DNA of 64,000 nucleotides from Saccoglossus kowalevskii (GCF_000003605.2 NW_003155356.1:55906-119905); one strand, 5' to 3'; counted from the stretch's first letter, positions 1-11,997 are shown. Translations and numbers: made by a program. Notes: generated by a model not told the origin, from the sequence alone.

Positions 1-525
1 TGCAAAAAGTTGTGTTCAAATTCAGATATTATCACTCATTCAAATTCAAATTAAGACAATTGTGTCGCCCCAGTGAGTTATAAAACATAAAACAGGTTCC
101 ATGATGATATGTTGTTTGATTTACGAAACTACGTGCGTTTCTTACAATTATCCAACTAAAACAGCTACAGAATGGCCGTGCACAAACAAACATATATTTG
201 ACAGTCTTTCTGCCTTCAACATTCTTAAATGAACAGCCACTTTTGGGGAGTCCATTTGACTTGACCACTGATTCTTATCAATAAGCAAAGGATCACACTC
301 GAGTCTGAGAGGCTAGATTATTGGATTGCGGATAAGCACCTCAACTGTCAACTAAAAGGCTGCGAAAAAATTGACTTGGTCAACAGTAAACGAATATTTT
401 TGAGGGCGACGGGCATGGATTGGCTAATTGCAGGTGTGGCAAAAATGAAAAGTGAATGACCATGTTGCTCCCGAAGTTACTGGTTCCCAGCCACATATAT
501 TCATGATTCAGTGTGAAACTGTTAC
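1..525 (-). other. Partial intron downstream of exon 1
   Basis: Left-edge part of the intron that follows exon 1 on the minus strand. The donor GT is at 524-525. The sequence matches the corresponding parts of the other introns. It has two small single-base losses relative to them near 20-30 and a missing G near 104, in the otherwise fixed ATGATGGATATG. Nothing else is seen in it. Confidence 0.75.
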
Positions 526-526
526 C
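519..526 (-). other. Representative splice donor of the repeat exon
   Basis: Read on the minus strand the site is CAG|GTAACAG, a near-ideal metazoan 5' splice site, with the last exon base G at 526 and GT at 525-524. The same site is kept in every one of the 58 copies, including the copies with broken frames. The reading frame stays open about 48 codons past it. That extension varies in length because of T-run indels, whereas the exon does not, which favours this site as the true exon end. Confidence 0.75.
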
Positions 527-909
527 TGTGCAAATGACAGTAGAAGCAGGATTTTCGGTAAATAACAGACATGCCACGTTGTTGCGTGTGTCGCTATCAG
601 TATCTGTGACTTGAAGCTCAATACATAATCTGGTGTAAACCGTGCATTGCTCTGCGTCCAATGTCAGTGACAGTACAGCGTCTGTGATGCTGGCCGCATT
701 AGCAGCAGCAGTGCTCGTTCCAGTGGCGTCAACCACAGATGACTGTGAAGAGGTATCGTCGTTTGCAAAGAACGCCTTAACGCCTGACACTTCAGCACCA
801 CCATTTACTGAGTCTAAGTCTATGTCTATAGTCACATCCGTTGAAGTTCCAATGGTGTATACTAAATCCGATGATGGACTTGTGATGGAGAAGGAATTAA
901 CAGCCACAT
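526..909 (-). CDS. Exon 1 of the array: 128-residue acidic four-cysteine repeat (consensus copy)
   Basis: This copy encodes the consensus repeat and defines the numbering. The exon is 384 nt, starts with AT after the AG acceptor and ends with G before the GT donor, so it is a phase 1-1 cassette with GAT (Asp, residue 1) rebuilt at each junction. Visible segments: SFSITSP near the start, LVYTIG (16-21), an Asp-rich strand DVTIDIDLD (25-33), VSGVKAFFAN (41-50), a Ser/Thr/Ala-rich stretch (53-76), AVLSLTLD (78-85), C89-x6-C96, TDTDSDTRNN (102-111), then C114 and C127. There is no signal peptide, membrane segment, start or stop inside the unit, as expected for an internal exon. Asp+Glu 18 versus Lys+Arg 3 makes it strongly acidic. 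Phase 1-1 exons are typical of extracellular modules. I do not recognise the family; Ig-like or CARDB-like is a guess. Confidence 0.8.
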
Positions 910-938
910 CTGCAAGAATTCAATATAACTTGAATTAA
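910..938 (-). other. Representative splice acceptor of the repeat exon
   Basis: On the minus strand the 3' end of the intron reads ..TTATATTGAATTCTTGCAG|AT, with AG at 911-910. The pyrimidine tract is short and weak. A TTAAT about 26 nt upstream of the exon fits a branch-point consensus; that part is inference. Nearly all copies share the site. Exons 14 and 16 have ATGCAG in place of TTGCAG, and exon 31 has a shortened but still AG-ending version. Confidence 0.65.
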
Positions 939-1634
939 TAAAATTATGTGGGTGGTATAATGTCGTTAATTAATTAAACCCTTTATGTAAAAGATGGTGC
1001 TTCACTAATTAATGATCTAAATTCCCATTTGATAACTTGAAGCTCAGTCCATGTGGTATTGTATGAAATGAAACAGATTGAAATGAAAGTATGGCGTCTC
1101 ATGCAAAAAGTTGTGTTCAAAATTCAGGAATATTATCACTCATTCAAATTCAAATTAAGACAATTGTGTCGCCCCAGTGAGTTATAAAACAATAAAAACA
1201 GGTTCCAATGATGGATATGTTGCTTTGATTTACGAAACTACGTGCGTTTCTTACAATTATCCAACTAAAACAGCTACAGAATGGCCGTGCACAAACAAAC
1301 ATATATTTGACAGTCTTTCTGCCTTCAACATTCTTAAATGAACAGCCACTTTTGGGGAGTCCATTTGACTTGACCACTGATTCTTATCAATAAGCAAAGG
1401 ATCACACTCGTGTCTGAGAGGCTAGATTATTGGATTGTGGATAAGCACCTCAACTTTCAACTAAAAGGCTGCGAAAAAAGTGAATTGGTCAACAGCAAAC
1501 GAATATTTTTGAGGACGACGGGCATGGATTGGCTAATTGCAGGTGTGGCAAAAATGAAAAGTGAATGACCATGTTGCTCCCGGAGTTACTGGTTCCCAGC
1601 CACATATATTCATGATTCAGTGTGAAACTGTTAC
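910..1634 (-). other. Representative intron (725 nt) between exon 2 and exon 1
   Basis: This is the non-coding part of the unit. Landmarks are a 12-bp AT palindrome TTAATTAATTAA at 966-977, an imperfect direct repeat ATTCAAATTCAAATT near 1142-1156, a variable A-rich tract near 1186-1200 and a T-run near 1504-1509 that differs in length between copies. Short open frames here (for example 1150-1377 minus) have ends that shift between copies through A-run indels, so I do not call them genes. I see no transposon, tRNA or other RNA gene. Confidence 0.7.
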
Positions 1635-2018
1635 CTGTGCAAATGACAGTAGAAGCAGGATTTTCGGTAAATAACAGACATGCCACGTTGTTGCGTGTGT
1701 CGCTATCAGTATCTGTGACTTGAAGCTCAATACATAATCTGGTGTAAACCGTGCATTGCTCTGCGTCCAATGTCAGCGACAGTACTGCGTTTGTGATGCT
1801 GGCCGCATTAGCAGCAGCAGTGCTCGTTCCAGTGGCGTCAACCACAGATGACTGTGAAGAGGAATCGTCGTTTGCAAAGAACGCCTTAACGCCTGACACT
1901 TCAGCACCACCATTTACTGAGTCTAAGACTATGTCTATAGTCACATCCGTTGAAGTTCCAATGGTGTATACTAAATCCGATGATGGACTTGTGATGGAGA
2001 AGGAATTAACAGCCACAT
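1635..2018 (-). CDS. Exon 2 of the array, diverged copy
   Basis: Intact 384-nt phase 1-1 exon. Differs from the consensus repeat by D31V in the Asp-rich strand, T53S and D77N. It also carries a silent change at S81. The D31V/D77N pair is shared with exon 7, which is five units away. Confidence 0.78.
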
Positions 2019-2743
2019 CTGCAAGAATTCAATATAACTTGAATTAATAAAATTATGTGGGTTGTATAATGTCGTTAATTAATTAAACCCTTTATGTAAA
2101 AGATGGTGCTTCACTAATTCATGATCTAAATTCCCATTTGATAACTTGAAGCTCAGTCGATGTGGTACTGTATGAAATGAAACAGATTGAAATGAAAGTA
2201 TGGCGTCTCATGCAAAAAGTTGTGTTCACAATTAAGGAATATTATCACTCATTCAAATTCAAATTAAAACAATTGTGTCGCCCCAGTGAGTTATAAAACA
2301 ATAAAAACAGGTTCCAATGATGGATATGTTGTTTTGATTTACGAAACTACGTGCGTTTCTTACAATTATCCAACTAAAACAGCTACAGAATGGCCGTGCA
2401 CAAACAAACATACATTTGACAGTCTTTCTGCCTTCAACATTCTTAAATTAACAGCCACTTTTGGGGAGTCCATTTGACTTGACCACTGATTCTTATCAAT
2501 AAGCAAAGGATCACACTCGAGTCTGAGAGGCTAGATTATTGGATTGCGGATAAGCACCTCAACTTTCAACTAAAAGGCTGCGAAAAAAGTGAATTGGTCA
2601 ACAGCAAACGAATATTTTTGAGGGCGACGGGCATGGATGGGCTAATTGCAGGTGTGGCAAAAATGAAAAGTGAATGACCATGTTGCTCCCGAAGTTACTG
2701 GTTCCCAGCCACATATATTCATGATTCAGTGTGAAACTGTTAC

Positions 2744-3126
2744 CTGTGCAAATGACAGTAGAAGCAGGATTTTCGGTAAATAACAGACATGCCACGTTGT
2801 TGCGTGTGTCGCTATCAGTATCTGTGACTTGAAGCTCAATACATAATCTGGTGTAAACCGTGCATTGCTCTGCGTCCAATGTCAGTGACAGTACAGCGTC
2901 TGTGATGCTGGCCGCATTAGCAGCAGCAGTGCTCGTTCCAGTGGCGTCAACCACAGATGACTGTGAAGAGGTATCGTCGTTTGCAAAGAACACTTTAACG
3001 CTGACACTTCAGCACCACCATTTACTGAGTCTAAGTCTATGTCTATAGTCACATCCGTTGAAGTTCCAATGGTGTATACTAAATCCGATGATGGACTTGT
3101 GATGGAGAAGGAATTAACAGCCACAT
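2744..3126 (-). pseudogene. Exon 3 of the array, frameshifted by one missing base
   Basis: The exon is 383 nt because one C is missing in the GCCTGAC stretch at about 3001. Reading from the acceptor the frame is lost around residue 42 and meets a TGA at 2882-2884. Downstream of the lesion the normal frame resumes, with an A46V change. Splice sites are intact. Including this copy would truncate the protein, so it must be skipped, be a true pseudo-exon, or be a consensus error. Confidence 0.7.
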
Positions 3127-3851
3127 CTGCAAGAATTCAATATAACTTGAATTAATAAAATTAGGTGGGTTGTATAATGTCGTTAATTAATTAAACCCTT
3201 TATGTAAAAGATGGTGCTTCACTAATTCATGATCTAAATTCCCATTTGATAACTTGAAGCTCAGTCCATGTGGTACTGTATGAAATGAAACAGATTGAAA
3301 TGAAAGTATGGCGTCTCATGCAAAAAGTTGTGTTCAAAATTCAGGAATATTATCACTCATTCAAATTCAAATTAAGACAATTGTGTCGCCCCAGTGAGTT
3401 ATAAAACAATAAAAACAGGTTCCAATGATGGATATGTTGTTTTGATTTACGAAACTACGTGCGTTTCTTACAATTATCCAACTAAAACAGCTACAGAATG
3501 GCCGTGCACAAACAAACATATATTTGACAGTCTTTCTGCCTTCAACATTCTTAAATGAACAGCCACTTTTGGGGAGTCCATTTGACTTGACCACTGATTC
3601 TTATCAATAAGCAAAGGATCACACTCGAGTCTGAGAGGCTAGATTATTGGATTGCGGATAAGCACCTCAACTTTCAACTAAAAGGCTGCGAAAAAAGTGA
3701 ATTGGTCAACAGCAAACGAATATTTTTGAGGGCGACGGGCATGGATTGGCTAATTGCAGGTGTGGCAAAAATGAAAAGTGAATGACCATGTTGCTCCCGA
3801 AGTTACTGGTTCCCAGCCACATATATTCATGATTCAGTGTGAAACTGTTAC

Positions 3852-4235
3852 CTGTGCAAATGACAGTAGAAGCAGGATTTTCGGTAAATAACAGACATGC
3901 CACGTTGTTGCGTGTGTCGCTATCAGTATCTGTGACTTGAAGCTCAATACATAATCTGGTGTAAACCGTGCATTGCTCTGCGTCCAATGTCAATGACAGT
4001 ACAGCGTCTGTGATGCTGGCCGCATTAGCAGCAGCAGTGCTCGTTCCAGTGGCGTCAACCACAGATGACTGTGAAGAGGTATCGTCGTTTGCAAAGAACG
4101 CCTTAACGCCTGACACTTCAGCACCACCATTTACTGAGTCTAAGTCTATGTCTATAGTCACATCCGTTGAAGTTCCAATGGTGTATACTAAATCCGATGA
4201 TGGACTTGTGATGGAGAAGGAATTAACAGCCACAT
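3852..4235 (-). CDS. Exon 4 of the array, consensus protein
   Basis: Intact 384-nt exon whose protein is the consensus. The L82 codon is TTG instead of CTG, a silent marker it shares with exons 25, 40, 49, 52, 53 and 57. Confidence 0.8.
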
Positions 4236-4960
4236 CTGCAAGAATTCAATATAACTTGAATTAATAAAATTATGTGGGTTGTATAATGTCGTTAATTAAT
4301 TAAACCCTTTATGTAAAAGATGGTGCTTCACTAATTCATGATCTAAATTCCCATTTGATAACTTGAAGCTCAGTCCATGTGGTATTGTATGAAATGAAAC
4401 AGATTGAAATGAAAGTATGGCGTCTCATGCAAAAAGTTGTGTTCAAAATTCAGGAATATTATCACTCATTCAAATTCAAATTAAGACAATTGTGTCGCCC
4501 CAGTGAGTTATAAAACAATAAAAACAGGTTCCAATGATGGATATGTTGTTTTGATTTACGAAACTACGTGCGTTTCTTACAATTATCCAACTAAAACAGC
4601 TACAGAATGGCCGTGCACAAACAAACATATATTTGACAGTCTTTCTGCCTTCAACATTCTTAAATGAACAGCCACTTTTGGGGAGTCCATTTGACTTGAC
4701 CACTGATTCTTATCAATAAGCAAAGGATCACACTCAAGTCTGAGAGGCTAGATTAGTGGATTGCGGATAAGCATCTCAACTTTCAACGAAAAGGCTGCGA
4801 AAAAAGTGAATTGGTCAACAGCAAACGAATATTTTTGAGGGCGACGGGCATGGATTGGCTAATTGCAGGTGTGGCAAAAATGAAAAGTGAATGACCATGT
4901 TGCTCCCGAGGTTACTGGTTCCCAGCCACATATATTCATGATTCAGTGTGAAACTGTTAC

Positions 4961-5344
4961 CTGTGCAAATGACAGTAGAAGCAGGATTTTCGGTAAATAA
5001 CAGACATGCCACGTTGTTGCGTGTGTCGCTATCAGTATCTGTGACTTGAAGCTCAATACATAATCTGGTGTAAACCGTGCATTGCTCTGCGTCCAATGTC
5101 AGTGACAGTACAGCGTCTGTGATGCTGGCCGCATTAGCAGCAGCAGTGCTCGTTCCAGTGGCGTCAACCACAGATGACTGTGAAGAGGTATCGTCGTTTG
5201 CAAAGAACGCCTTAACGCCTGACACTTCAGCACCACCATTTACTGAGTCTAAGTCTATGTCTATAGTCACATCCGTTGAAGTTCCAATGGTGTATACTAA
5301 ATCCGATGATGGACTTGTGATGGAGAAGGAATTAACAGCCACAT
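4961..5344 (-). CDS. Exon 5 of the array, consensus protein
   Basis: Intact 384-nt exon identical to the consensus protein. Its intronic tail just past the donor reads NLGS in the exon frame, as in exon 10, where most copies read NFGS or NSGS. Confidence 0.8.
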
Positions 5345-6071
5345 CTGCAAGAATTCAATATAACTTGAATTAATAAAATTATGTGGGTTGTATAATGTCG
5401 TTAATTAATTAAACCCTTTATGTAAAAGATGGTGCTTCACGAATTCATGATCTAAATTCCCATTTGATAACTTGAAGCTCAGTCCATGTGGTACTGTATG
5501 AAATGAAACAGATTGAAATGAAAGTATGGCGTCTCATGCAAAAAGCTGTGTTCAAAATTCAGGAATATTATCACTCATTCAAATTCAAATTAAGACAATT
5601 GTGTCGCCCCAGTGAGTTATAAAACAATAAAAACAGGTTCCAATGATGGATATGTTGTTTTGATTTACGAAACTACGTGCGTTTCTTACAATTATCCAAC
5701 TAAAACAGCTACAGAATGGCCGTGCACAAACAAACATATATTTGACAGTCTTTCTGCCTTCAACATTCTTAAATGAACAGCCACTTTTGGGGAGTCCATT
5801 TGACTTGACCACTGATTCTTATCAATAAGCAAAGGATCACACTCGAGTCTGAGAGGCTAGATTATTGGATTGCGGATAAGCACCTCAACTTTCAACTAAA
5901 AGGCTGCGAAAAAAGTGAATTGGTCAACAGCAAACGAATATTTTTGAGGGCGACGGGCATGGATTGGCTAATTGCACGTGTGGCATAAAATGAAAAAGTG
6001 AATGACCATGTTGCTCCCGGAGTTACTGGTTCCCAGCCACATATATTCATGATTCAGTGTGAAACTGTTAC

Positions 6072-6455
6072 CTGTGCAAATGACAGTAGAAGCAGGATTT
6101 TCGGTAAACAACAGACATGCCACGTTGTTGCGTGTGTCGCTATCAGTATCTGTGGCTTGAAGCTCAATACATAATCTGGTGTAAACCGTGCATTCCTCTG
6201 CGTCCAATGTCAGTGACAGTACAGCGCCCGTGATGGTGGCCGCATTAGCAGCAGCAGTGCTCGTTCCAGTGGCGTCAACCACAGATGACTGTGAAGAGGA
6301 ATCGTCGTTTGCAAAGAACGCCTTAACGCCTGACACTTCAGCACCACCATTTATTGAGTCTAAGTCTATGTCTATAGTCACATCCGTTGGAGTTCCAATG
6401 GTGTATACTAAATCCGACGATGGACTTGTGATGGAGAAGGAATTAACAGCCACAT
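6072..6455 (-). CDS. Exon 6 of the array, strongly diverged copy
   Basis: Intact 384-nt exon with seven changes: S23P, V35I, T53S, S74T, D77G, Q88E and V101A. S74T/D77G recurs in exons 22, 55 and 56, and S23P/V35I/V101A in exon 7. The flanking introns are also unusual: the downstream one has extra A bases near 5988-5997, and the acceptor side near 6484-6494 has lost the usual TTATGTGGG stretch to an A-run, so the frame stays open only inside the exon. Confidence 0.78.
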
Positions 6456-7176
6456 CTGCAAGAATTCAATATAACTTGAATTAAAAAAAAAGGGTTGTAT
6501 AATGTCGTTAATTAATTAAACCCTTTATGTCAATGATGGTGCTTCACTAATTCATGATCTAAATTCCCATTTGATAACTTGAAGCTCAGTCGATGTGGTA
6601 CTGTATGAAATGAAACAGATTGAAATGAAAGTATGGCGTCTCATGCAAAAAGTTGTGTTCAAAATTCAGGAATATTATCACTCATTCAAATTCAAATTAA
6701 GACAATTGTGTCGCTCCAGTGAGTTATAAAAAAAATAAAAACAGGTTCCAATGATGGATATGTTTTTTGATTTACGAAACCATGTGCGTTTCTTACAATT
6801 ATCCAACTAAAACAGCTACAGAATGGCCGTGCACAAACAAACATATATTTGACAGTCTTTCTGCCTTCAACATTCTTAAATGAACAGCCACTTTTGGGGA
6901 GTCCATTTGACTTGACCACTGATTCTTACCAATAAGCAAAGGATCACACTCGAGTCTGAGAGGCTAGATTATTGGATTGCGGATAAGCACCTTAACTTTC
7001 AACTAAAAGGCTGCGAAAAAAGTGAATTGGTCAACAGCAAACGAATATTTTTGAGGGCGACGGGCATAATTTGGCTAATTGCAGGTGTGGCAAAAATGAA
7101 AAGTGAATGACAATGTTGCTCCCGGAGTTACTGGTTCCCAGCCACATATATTCATGATTCAGTGTGAAACTGTTAC

Positions 7177-7560
7177 CTGTGCAAATGACAGTAGAAGCAG
7201 GATTTTCGGTAAATAACAGACATGCCACGTTGTTGCGTGTGTCGCTATCAGTATCTGTGGCTTGAAGCTCAATACATAATCTGGTGTAAACCGTGCATTG
7301 CTCTGCGTCCAATGTCAGTGACAGTACTGCGTTTGTGATGCTGGCCGCATTAGCAGCAGCAGTGCTCATTCCAGTGGCGTCAACCAGAGATGATTGTGAA
7401 GAGGAATCGTCGTTTGCAAAGAACGCCTTAACGCCTGACACTTCAGCACCACCATTTATTGAGTCTAAGACTATGTCTATAGTCACATCCGTTGGAGTTC
7501 CAATGGTGTATACTAAATCCGATGATGGACTTGTGATGGAGAAAGAATTAACAGCCACAT
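7177..7560 (-). CDS. Exon 7 of the array, most diverged intact copy
   Basis: Intact 384-nt exon with eight changes: S23P, D31V, V35I, T53S, V59L, T65M, D77N and V101A. It combines markers of exon 2 (D31V, D77N) and exon 6 (S23P, V35I, V101A). Despite the divergence no stop or indel is present, which supports selection on the frame. Confidence 0.78.
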
Positions 7561-8287
7561 CTGCAAGAATTCAATATAACTTGAATTAATAAAATTATGT
7601 GGGTGGTATAATGTCGTTAATTAATTAAACCCTTTATGTAAAAGATGGTGCTTCACTAAATTCATGATCTAAATTCCCATTTGATAACTTGAAGCTCAGT
7701 CCATGTGGTATTGTATGAAATGAAACAGATTGAAATGAAAGTATGGCGTCTCATGCAAAAAGTTGTGTTCAAAATTCAGGAATATTATCACTCATTCAAA
7801 TTCAAATTAAGACAATTGTGTCGCCCCAGTGAGTTATAAAACAATAAAAACAGGTTCCAATGATGGATATGTTGTTTTGATTTACGAAACTACGTGCGTT
7901 TCTTACAATTATCCAACTAAAACAGCTACAGAATGGCCGTGCACAAACAAACATATATTTGACAGTCTTTCTGCCTTCAACATTCTTAAATGAACAGCCA
8001 CTTTTGGGGAGTCCATTTGACTTGACCACTGATTCTTATCAAAAAGCAAAGGATCACACTCGAGTCTGAGAGGCTAGATTATTGGATTGCGGATAAGCAC
8101 CTCAACTTTCAACTAAAAGGTTGCGAAAAAAGTGAATTGGTCAACAGGAAACGAATATTTTTTGAGGGCGACGGGCATGGATTGGCTAATTGCAGGTGTG
8201 TCAAAAATGAAAAGTGAATGACCATGTTGCTCCCGGAGTTACTGGTTCCCAGCCACATATATTCATGATTCAGTGTGAAACTGTTAC

Positions 8288-8671
8288 CTGTGCAAATGGC
8301 AGTAGAAGCAGGATTTTCGGTAAATAACAGACATGCCACGTTGTTGCGTGTGTCGCTATCAGTATCTGTGACTTGAAGCTCAATACATAATCTGGTGTAA
8401 ACCGTGCATTGCTCTGCGTCCAATGTCAGTGACAGTACAGCGTCTGTGATGCTGGCCGCATTAGCAGCAGCAGTGCTCGTTCCAGTGGCGTCAACTACAG
8501 ATGACTGTGAAGAGGTATCGTCGATTGCAAAGAACGCCTTAACGCCTGACACTTCAGCACCACCATTTACTGAGTCTAAGTCTATGTCTATAGTCACATC
8601 CGTTGAAGTTCCAATGGTGTATACTAAATCCGATGATGGACTTGTGATGGAGAAGGAATTAACAGCCACAT
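8288..8671 (-). CDS. Exon 8 of the array
   Basis: Intact 384-nt exon with N50I and V125A. The silent GTA codon at V60 and the V125A change link it to exons 29 and 30, about 21 units away. A six-T run follows in the downstream intron. Confidence 0.78.
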
Positions 8672-9396
8672 CTGCAAGAATTCAATATAACTTGAATTAA
8701 TAAAATTATGTGGGTGGTATAATGTCGTTAATTAATTAAACGCTTTATGTAAAAGATGGTGCTTCACTAATTCATGATCTAAATTCCCATTTGATAACTT
8801 GAAGCTCAGTCCATGTGGTATTGTATGAAATGAAACAGATTGAAATGAAAGTATGGCGTCTCATGCAAAAAGTTGTGTTCAAAATTCAGGAATATTATCA
8901 CTCATTCAAATTCAAATTAAGACAATTGTGTCGCCCCAGTGAGTTATAAAACAATAAAAACAGGTTCCAATGATGGATATGTTGTTTTGATTTACGAAAC
9001 TACGTGCGTTTCTTACAATTATCCAACTAAAACAGCTACAGAATGGCCGTGCACAAACAAACATATATTTGACAGTCTTTCTGCCTTCAACATTCTTAAA
9101 TGAACAGCCACTTTTGGGGAGTCCATTTGACTTGACCACTGATTCTTATCAATAAGCAAAGGATCACACTCAAGTCTGAGAGGCTAGATTATTGGATTGC
9201 GGATAAGCACCTCAACTTTCAACGAAAAGGCTGCGAAAAAAGTGAATTGGTCAACAGCAAACGAATATTTTTGAGGGCGACGGGCATGGATTGGCTAATT
9301 GCAGGTGTGGCAAAAATGAAAAGTGAATGACCATGTTGCTCCCGAAGTTACTGGTTCCCAGCCACATATATTCATGATTCAGTGTGAAACTGTTAC

Positions 9397-9780
9397 CTGT
9401 GCAAATGACAGTAGAAGCAGGATTTTCGGTAAATAACAGACATGCCACGTTGTTGCGTGTGTCGCTATCAGTATCTGTGACTTGAAGCTCAATACATAAT
9501 CTGGTGTAAACCGTGCATTGCTCTGCATCCAATGTCAGTGACAGTACAGCGTCTGTGATGCTGGCCGCATTAGCAGCAGCAGTGCTCGTTCCAGTGGCGT
9601 CAACCACAGATGACTGTGAAGAGGTATCGTCGTTTGCAAAGAACGCCTTAACGCCTGACACTTCAGCACCACCATTTACTGAGTCTAAGTCTATGTCTAT
9701 AGTCACATCCGTTGAAGTTCCAATGGTGTATACTAAATCCGATGATGGACTTGTGATGGAGAAGGAATTAACAGCCACAT
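9397..9780 (-). CDS. Exon 9 of the array, consensus protein
   Basis: Intact 384-nt exon, consensus protein. The D85 codon is GAT instead of GAC, silent and shared with exon 33. Confidence 0.8.
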
Positions 9781-10505
9781 CTGCAAGAATTCAATATAAC
9801 TTGAATTAATAAAATTAGGTGGGTTGTATAATGTCGTTAATTAATTAAACCCTTTATGTAAAAGATGGTGCTTCACTAATTCATGATCTAAATTCCCATT
9901 TGATAACTTGAAGCTCAGTCCATGTGGTACTGTATGAAATGAAACAGATTGAAATGAAAGTATGGCGTCTCATGCAAAAAGTTGTGTTCAAAATTCAGGA
10001 ATATTATCACTCATTCAAATTCAAATTAAGACAATTGTGTCGCTCCAGTGAGTTATAAAAAAATAAAAACAGGTTCCAATGATGGATATGTTTTTTTGAT
10101 TTACGAAACCACGTGCGTTTCTTACAATTATCCAACTAAAACAGCTACAGAATGGCCGTGCACAAACAAACATATATTTGACAGTCTTTCTGCCTTCAAC
10201 ATTCTTAAATGAACAGCCACTTTTGGGGAGTCCATTTGACTTGACCACTGATTCTTATCAATAAGCAAAGGATCACACTCAAGTCTGAGAGGCTAGATTA
10301 GTGGATTGCGGATAAGCATCTCAACTTTCAACGAAAAGGCTGCGAAAAAAGTGAATTGGTCAACAGCAAACGAATATTTTTGAGGGCGACGGGCATGGAT
10401 TGGCTAATTGCAGGTGTGGCAAAAATGAAAAGTGAATGACCATGTTGCTCCCGAGGTTACTGGTTCCCAGCCACATATATTCATGATTCAGTGTGAAACT
10501 GTTAC

Positions 10506-10889
10506 CTGTGCAAATGACAGTAGAAGCAGGATTTTCGGTAAATAACAGACATGCCACGTTGTTGCGTGTGTCGCTATCAGTATCTGTGACTTGAAGCTCA
10601 ATACATAATCTGGTGTAAACCGTGCATTGCTCTGCGTCCAATGTCAGTGACAGTACAGCGTCTGTGATGCTGGCCGCATTAGCAGCAGCAGTGCTCGTTC
10701 CAGTGGCGTCAACCACAGATGACTGTGAAGAGGTATCGTCGTTTGCAAAGAACGCCTTAACGCCTGACACTTCAGCACCACCATTTACTGAGTCTAAGTC
10801 TATGTCTATAGTCACATCCGTTGAAGTTCCAATGGTGTATACTAAATCCGATGATGGACTTGTGATGGAGAAGGAATTAACAGCCACAT
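10506..10889 (-). CDS. Exon 10 of the array, consensus protein
   Basis: Intact 384-nt exon with the consensus protein. It and its downstream flank closely match exon 5, including the intronic NLGS tail and the CTCAAGTCTGAG and AGTGGATTGCGG variants in the intron. Confidence 0.8.
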
Positions 10890-11613
10890 CTGCAAGAATT
10901 CAATATAACTTGAATTAATAAAATTAGGTGGGTTGTATAATGTCGTTAATTAATTAAACCCTTTATGTAAAAGATGGTGCTTCACTAATTCATGATCTAA
11001 ATTCCCATTTGATAACTTGAAGCTCAGTCCATGTGGTACTGTATGAAATGAAACAGATTGAAATGAAAGTATGGCGTCTCATGCAAAAAGTTGTGTTCAA
11101 AATTCAGGAATATTATCACTCATTCAAATTCAAATTAAGACAATTGTGTCGCTCCAGTGAGTTATAAAAAATAAAAACAGGTTCCAATGATGGATATGTT
11201 GTTTTGATTTACGAAACTACGTGCGTTTCTTACAATTATCCAACTAAAACAGCTACAGAATGGCCGTGCACAAACAAACATATATTTGACAGTCTTTCTG
11301 CCTTCAACATTCTTAAATGAACAGCCACTTTTGGGGAGTCCATTTGACTTGACCACTGATTCTTATCAATAAGCAAAGGATCACACTCAAGTCTGAGAGG
11401 CTAGATTAGTGGATTGCGGATAAGCACCTCAACTTTCAACGAAAAGGCTGCGAAAAAAGTGAATTGGTCAACAGCAAACGAATATTTTTGAGGGCGACGG
11501 GCATGGATTGGCTAATTGCAGGTGTGGCAAAAATGAAAAGTGAATGACCATGTTGCTCCCGAAGTTACTGGTTCCCAGCCACATATATTCATGATTCAGT
11601 GTGAAACTGTTAC

Positions 11614-11997
11614 CTGTGCAAATGACAGTAGAAGCAGGATTTTCGGTAAATAACAGACATGCCACGTTGTTGCGTGTGTCGCTATCAGTATCTGTGACTT
11701 GAAGCTCAATACATAATCTGGTGTAAACCGTGCATTGCTCTGCGTCCAATGTCAGTGACAGTACAGCGTCTGTGATGCTGGCCGCATTAGCAGCAGCAGT
11801 GATCGTTCCAGTGGCGTCAACCACAGATGACTGTGAAGAGGTATCGTCGTTTGCAAAGAACGCCTTAACGCCTGACACTTCAGCACCACCATTTACTGAG
11901 TCTAAGTCTATGTCTATAGTCACATCCGTTGAAGTTCCAATGGTGTATACTAAATCCGATGATGGACTTGTGATGGAGAAGGAATTAACAGCCACAT
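11614..11997 (-). CDS. Exon 11 of the array
   Basis: Intact 384-nt exon with the single change S66I in the Ser/Thr/Ala-rich stretch. The same change is found in exons 31 and 37. Confidence 0.8.

Noticed and set aside
642-938. Recurrent plus-strand 98-codon open frame opposite the exon, followed by AATAAA
   Set aside because: It lies antisense to the exon, has no ATG at its start (a stop precedes a GTG), crosses the splice acceptor and is preserved only because the minus-strand exon is. The recurrent CTG/TTG change that is silent on the minus strand at L82 alters an amino acid here.
966-977. TTAATTAATTAA palindrome in each intron as a protein-binding or transposon target site
   Set aside because: It is short and purely AT, in an AT-rich intron, with no flanking inverted repeats or target-site duplications. 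Nothing beyond composition supports a function.
1150-1377. Recurrent minus-strand 75-codon open frame inside the intron
   Set aside because: Its C-terminal end changes frame between copies through A-run indels and some copies lose it. There is no codon-level conservation beyond that of the surrounding intron.
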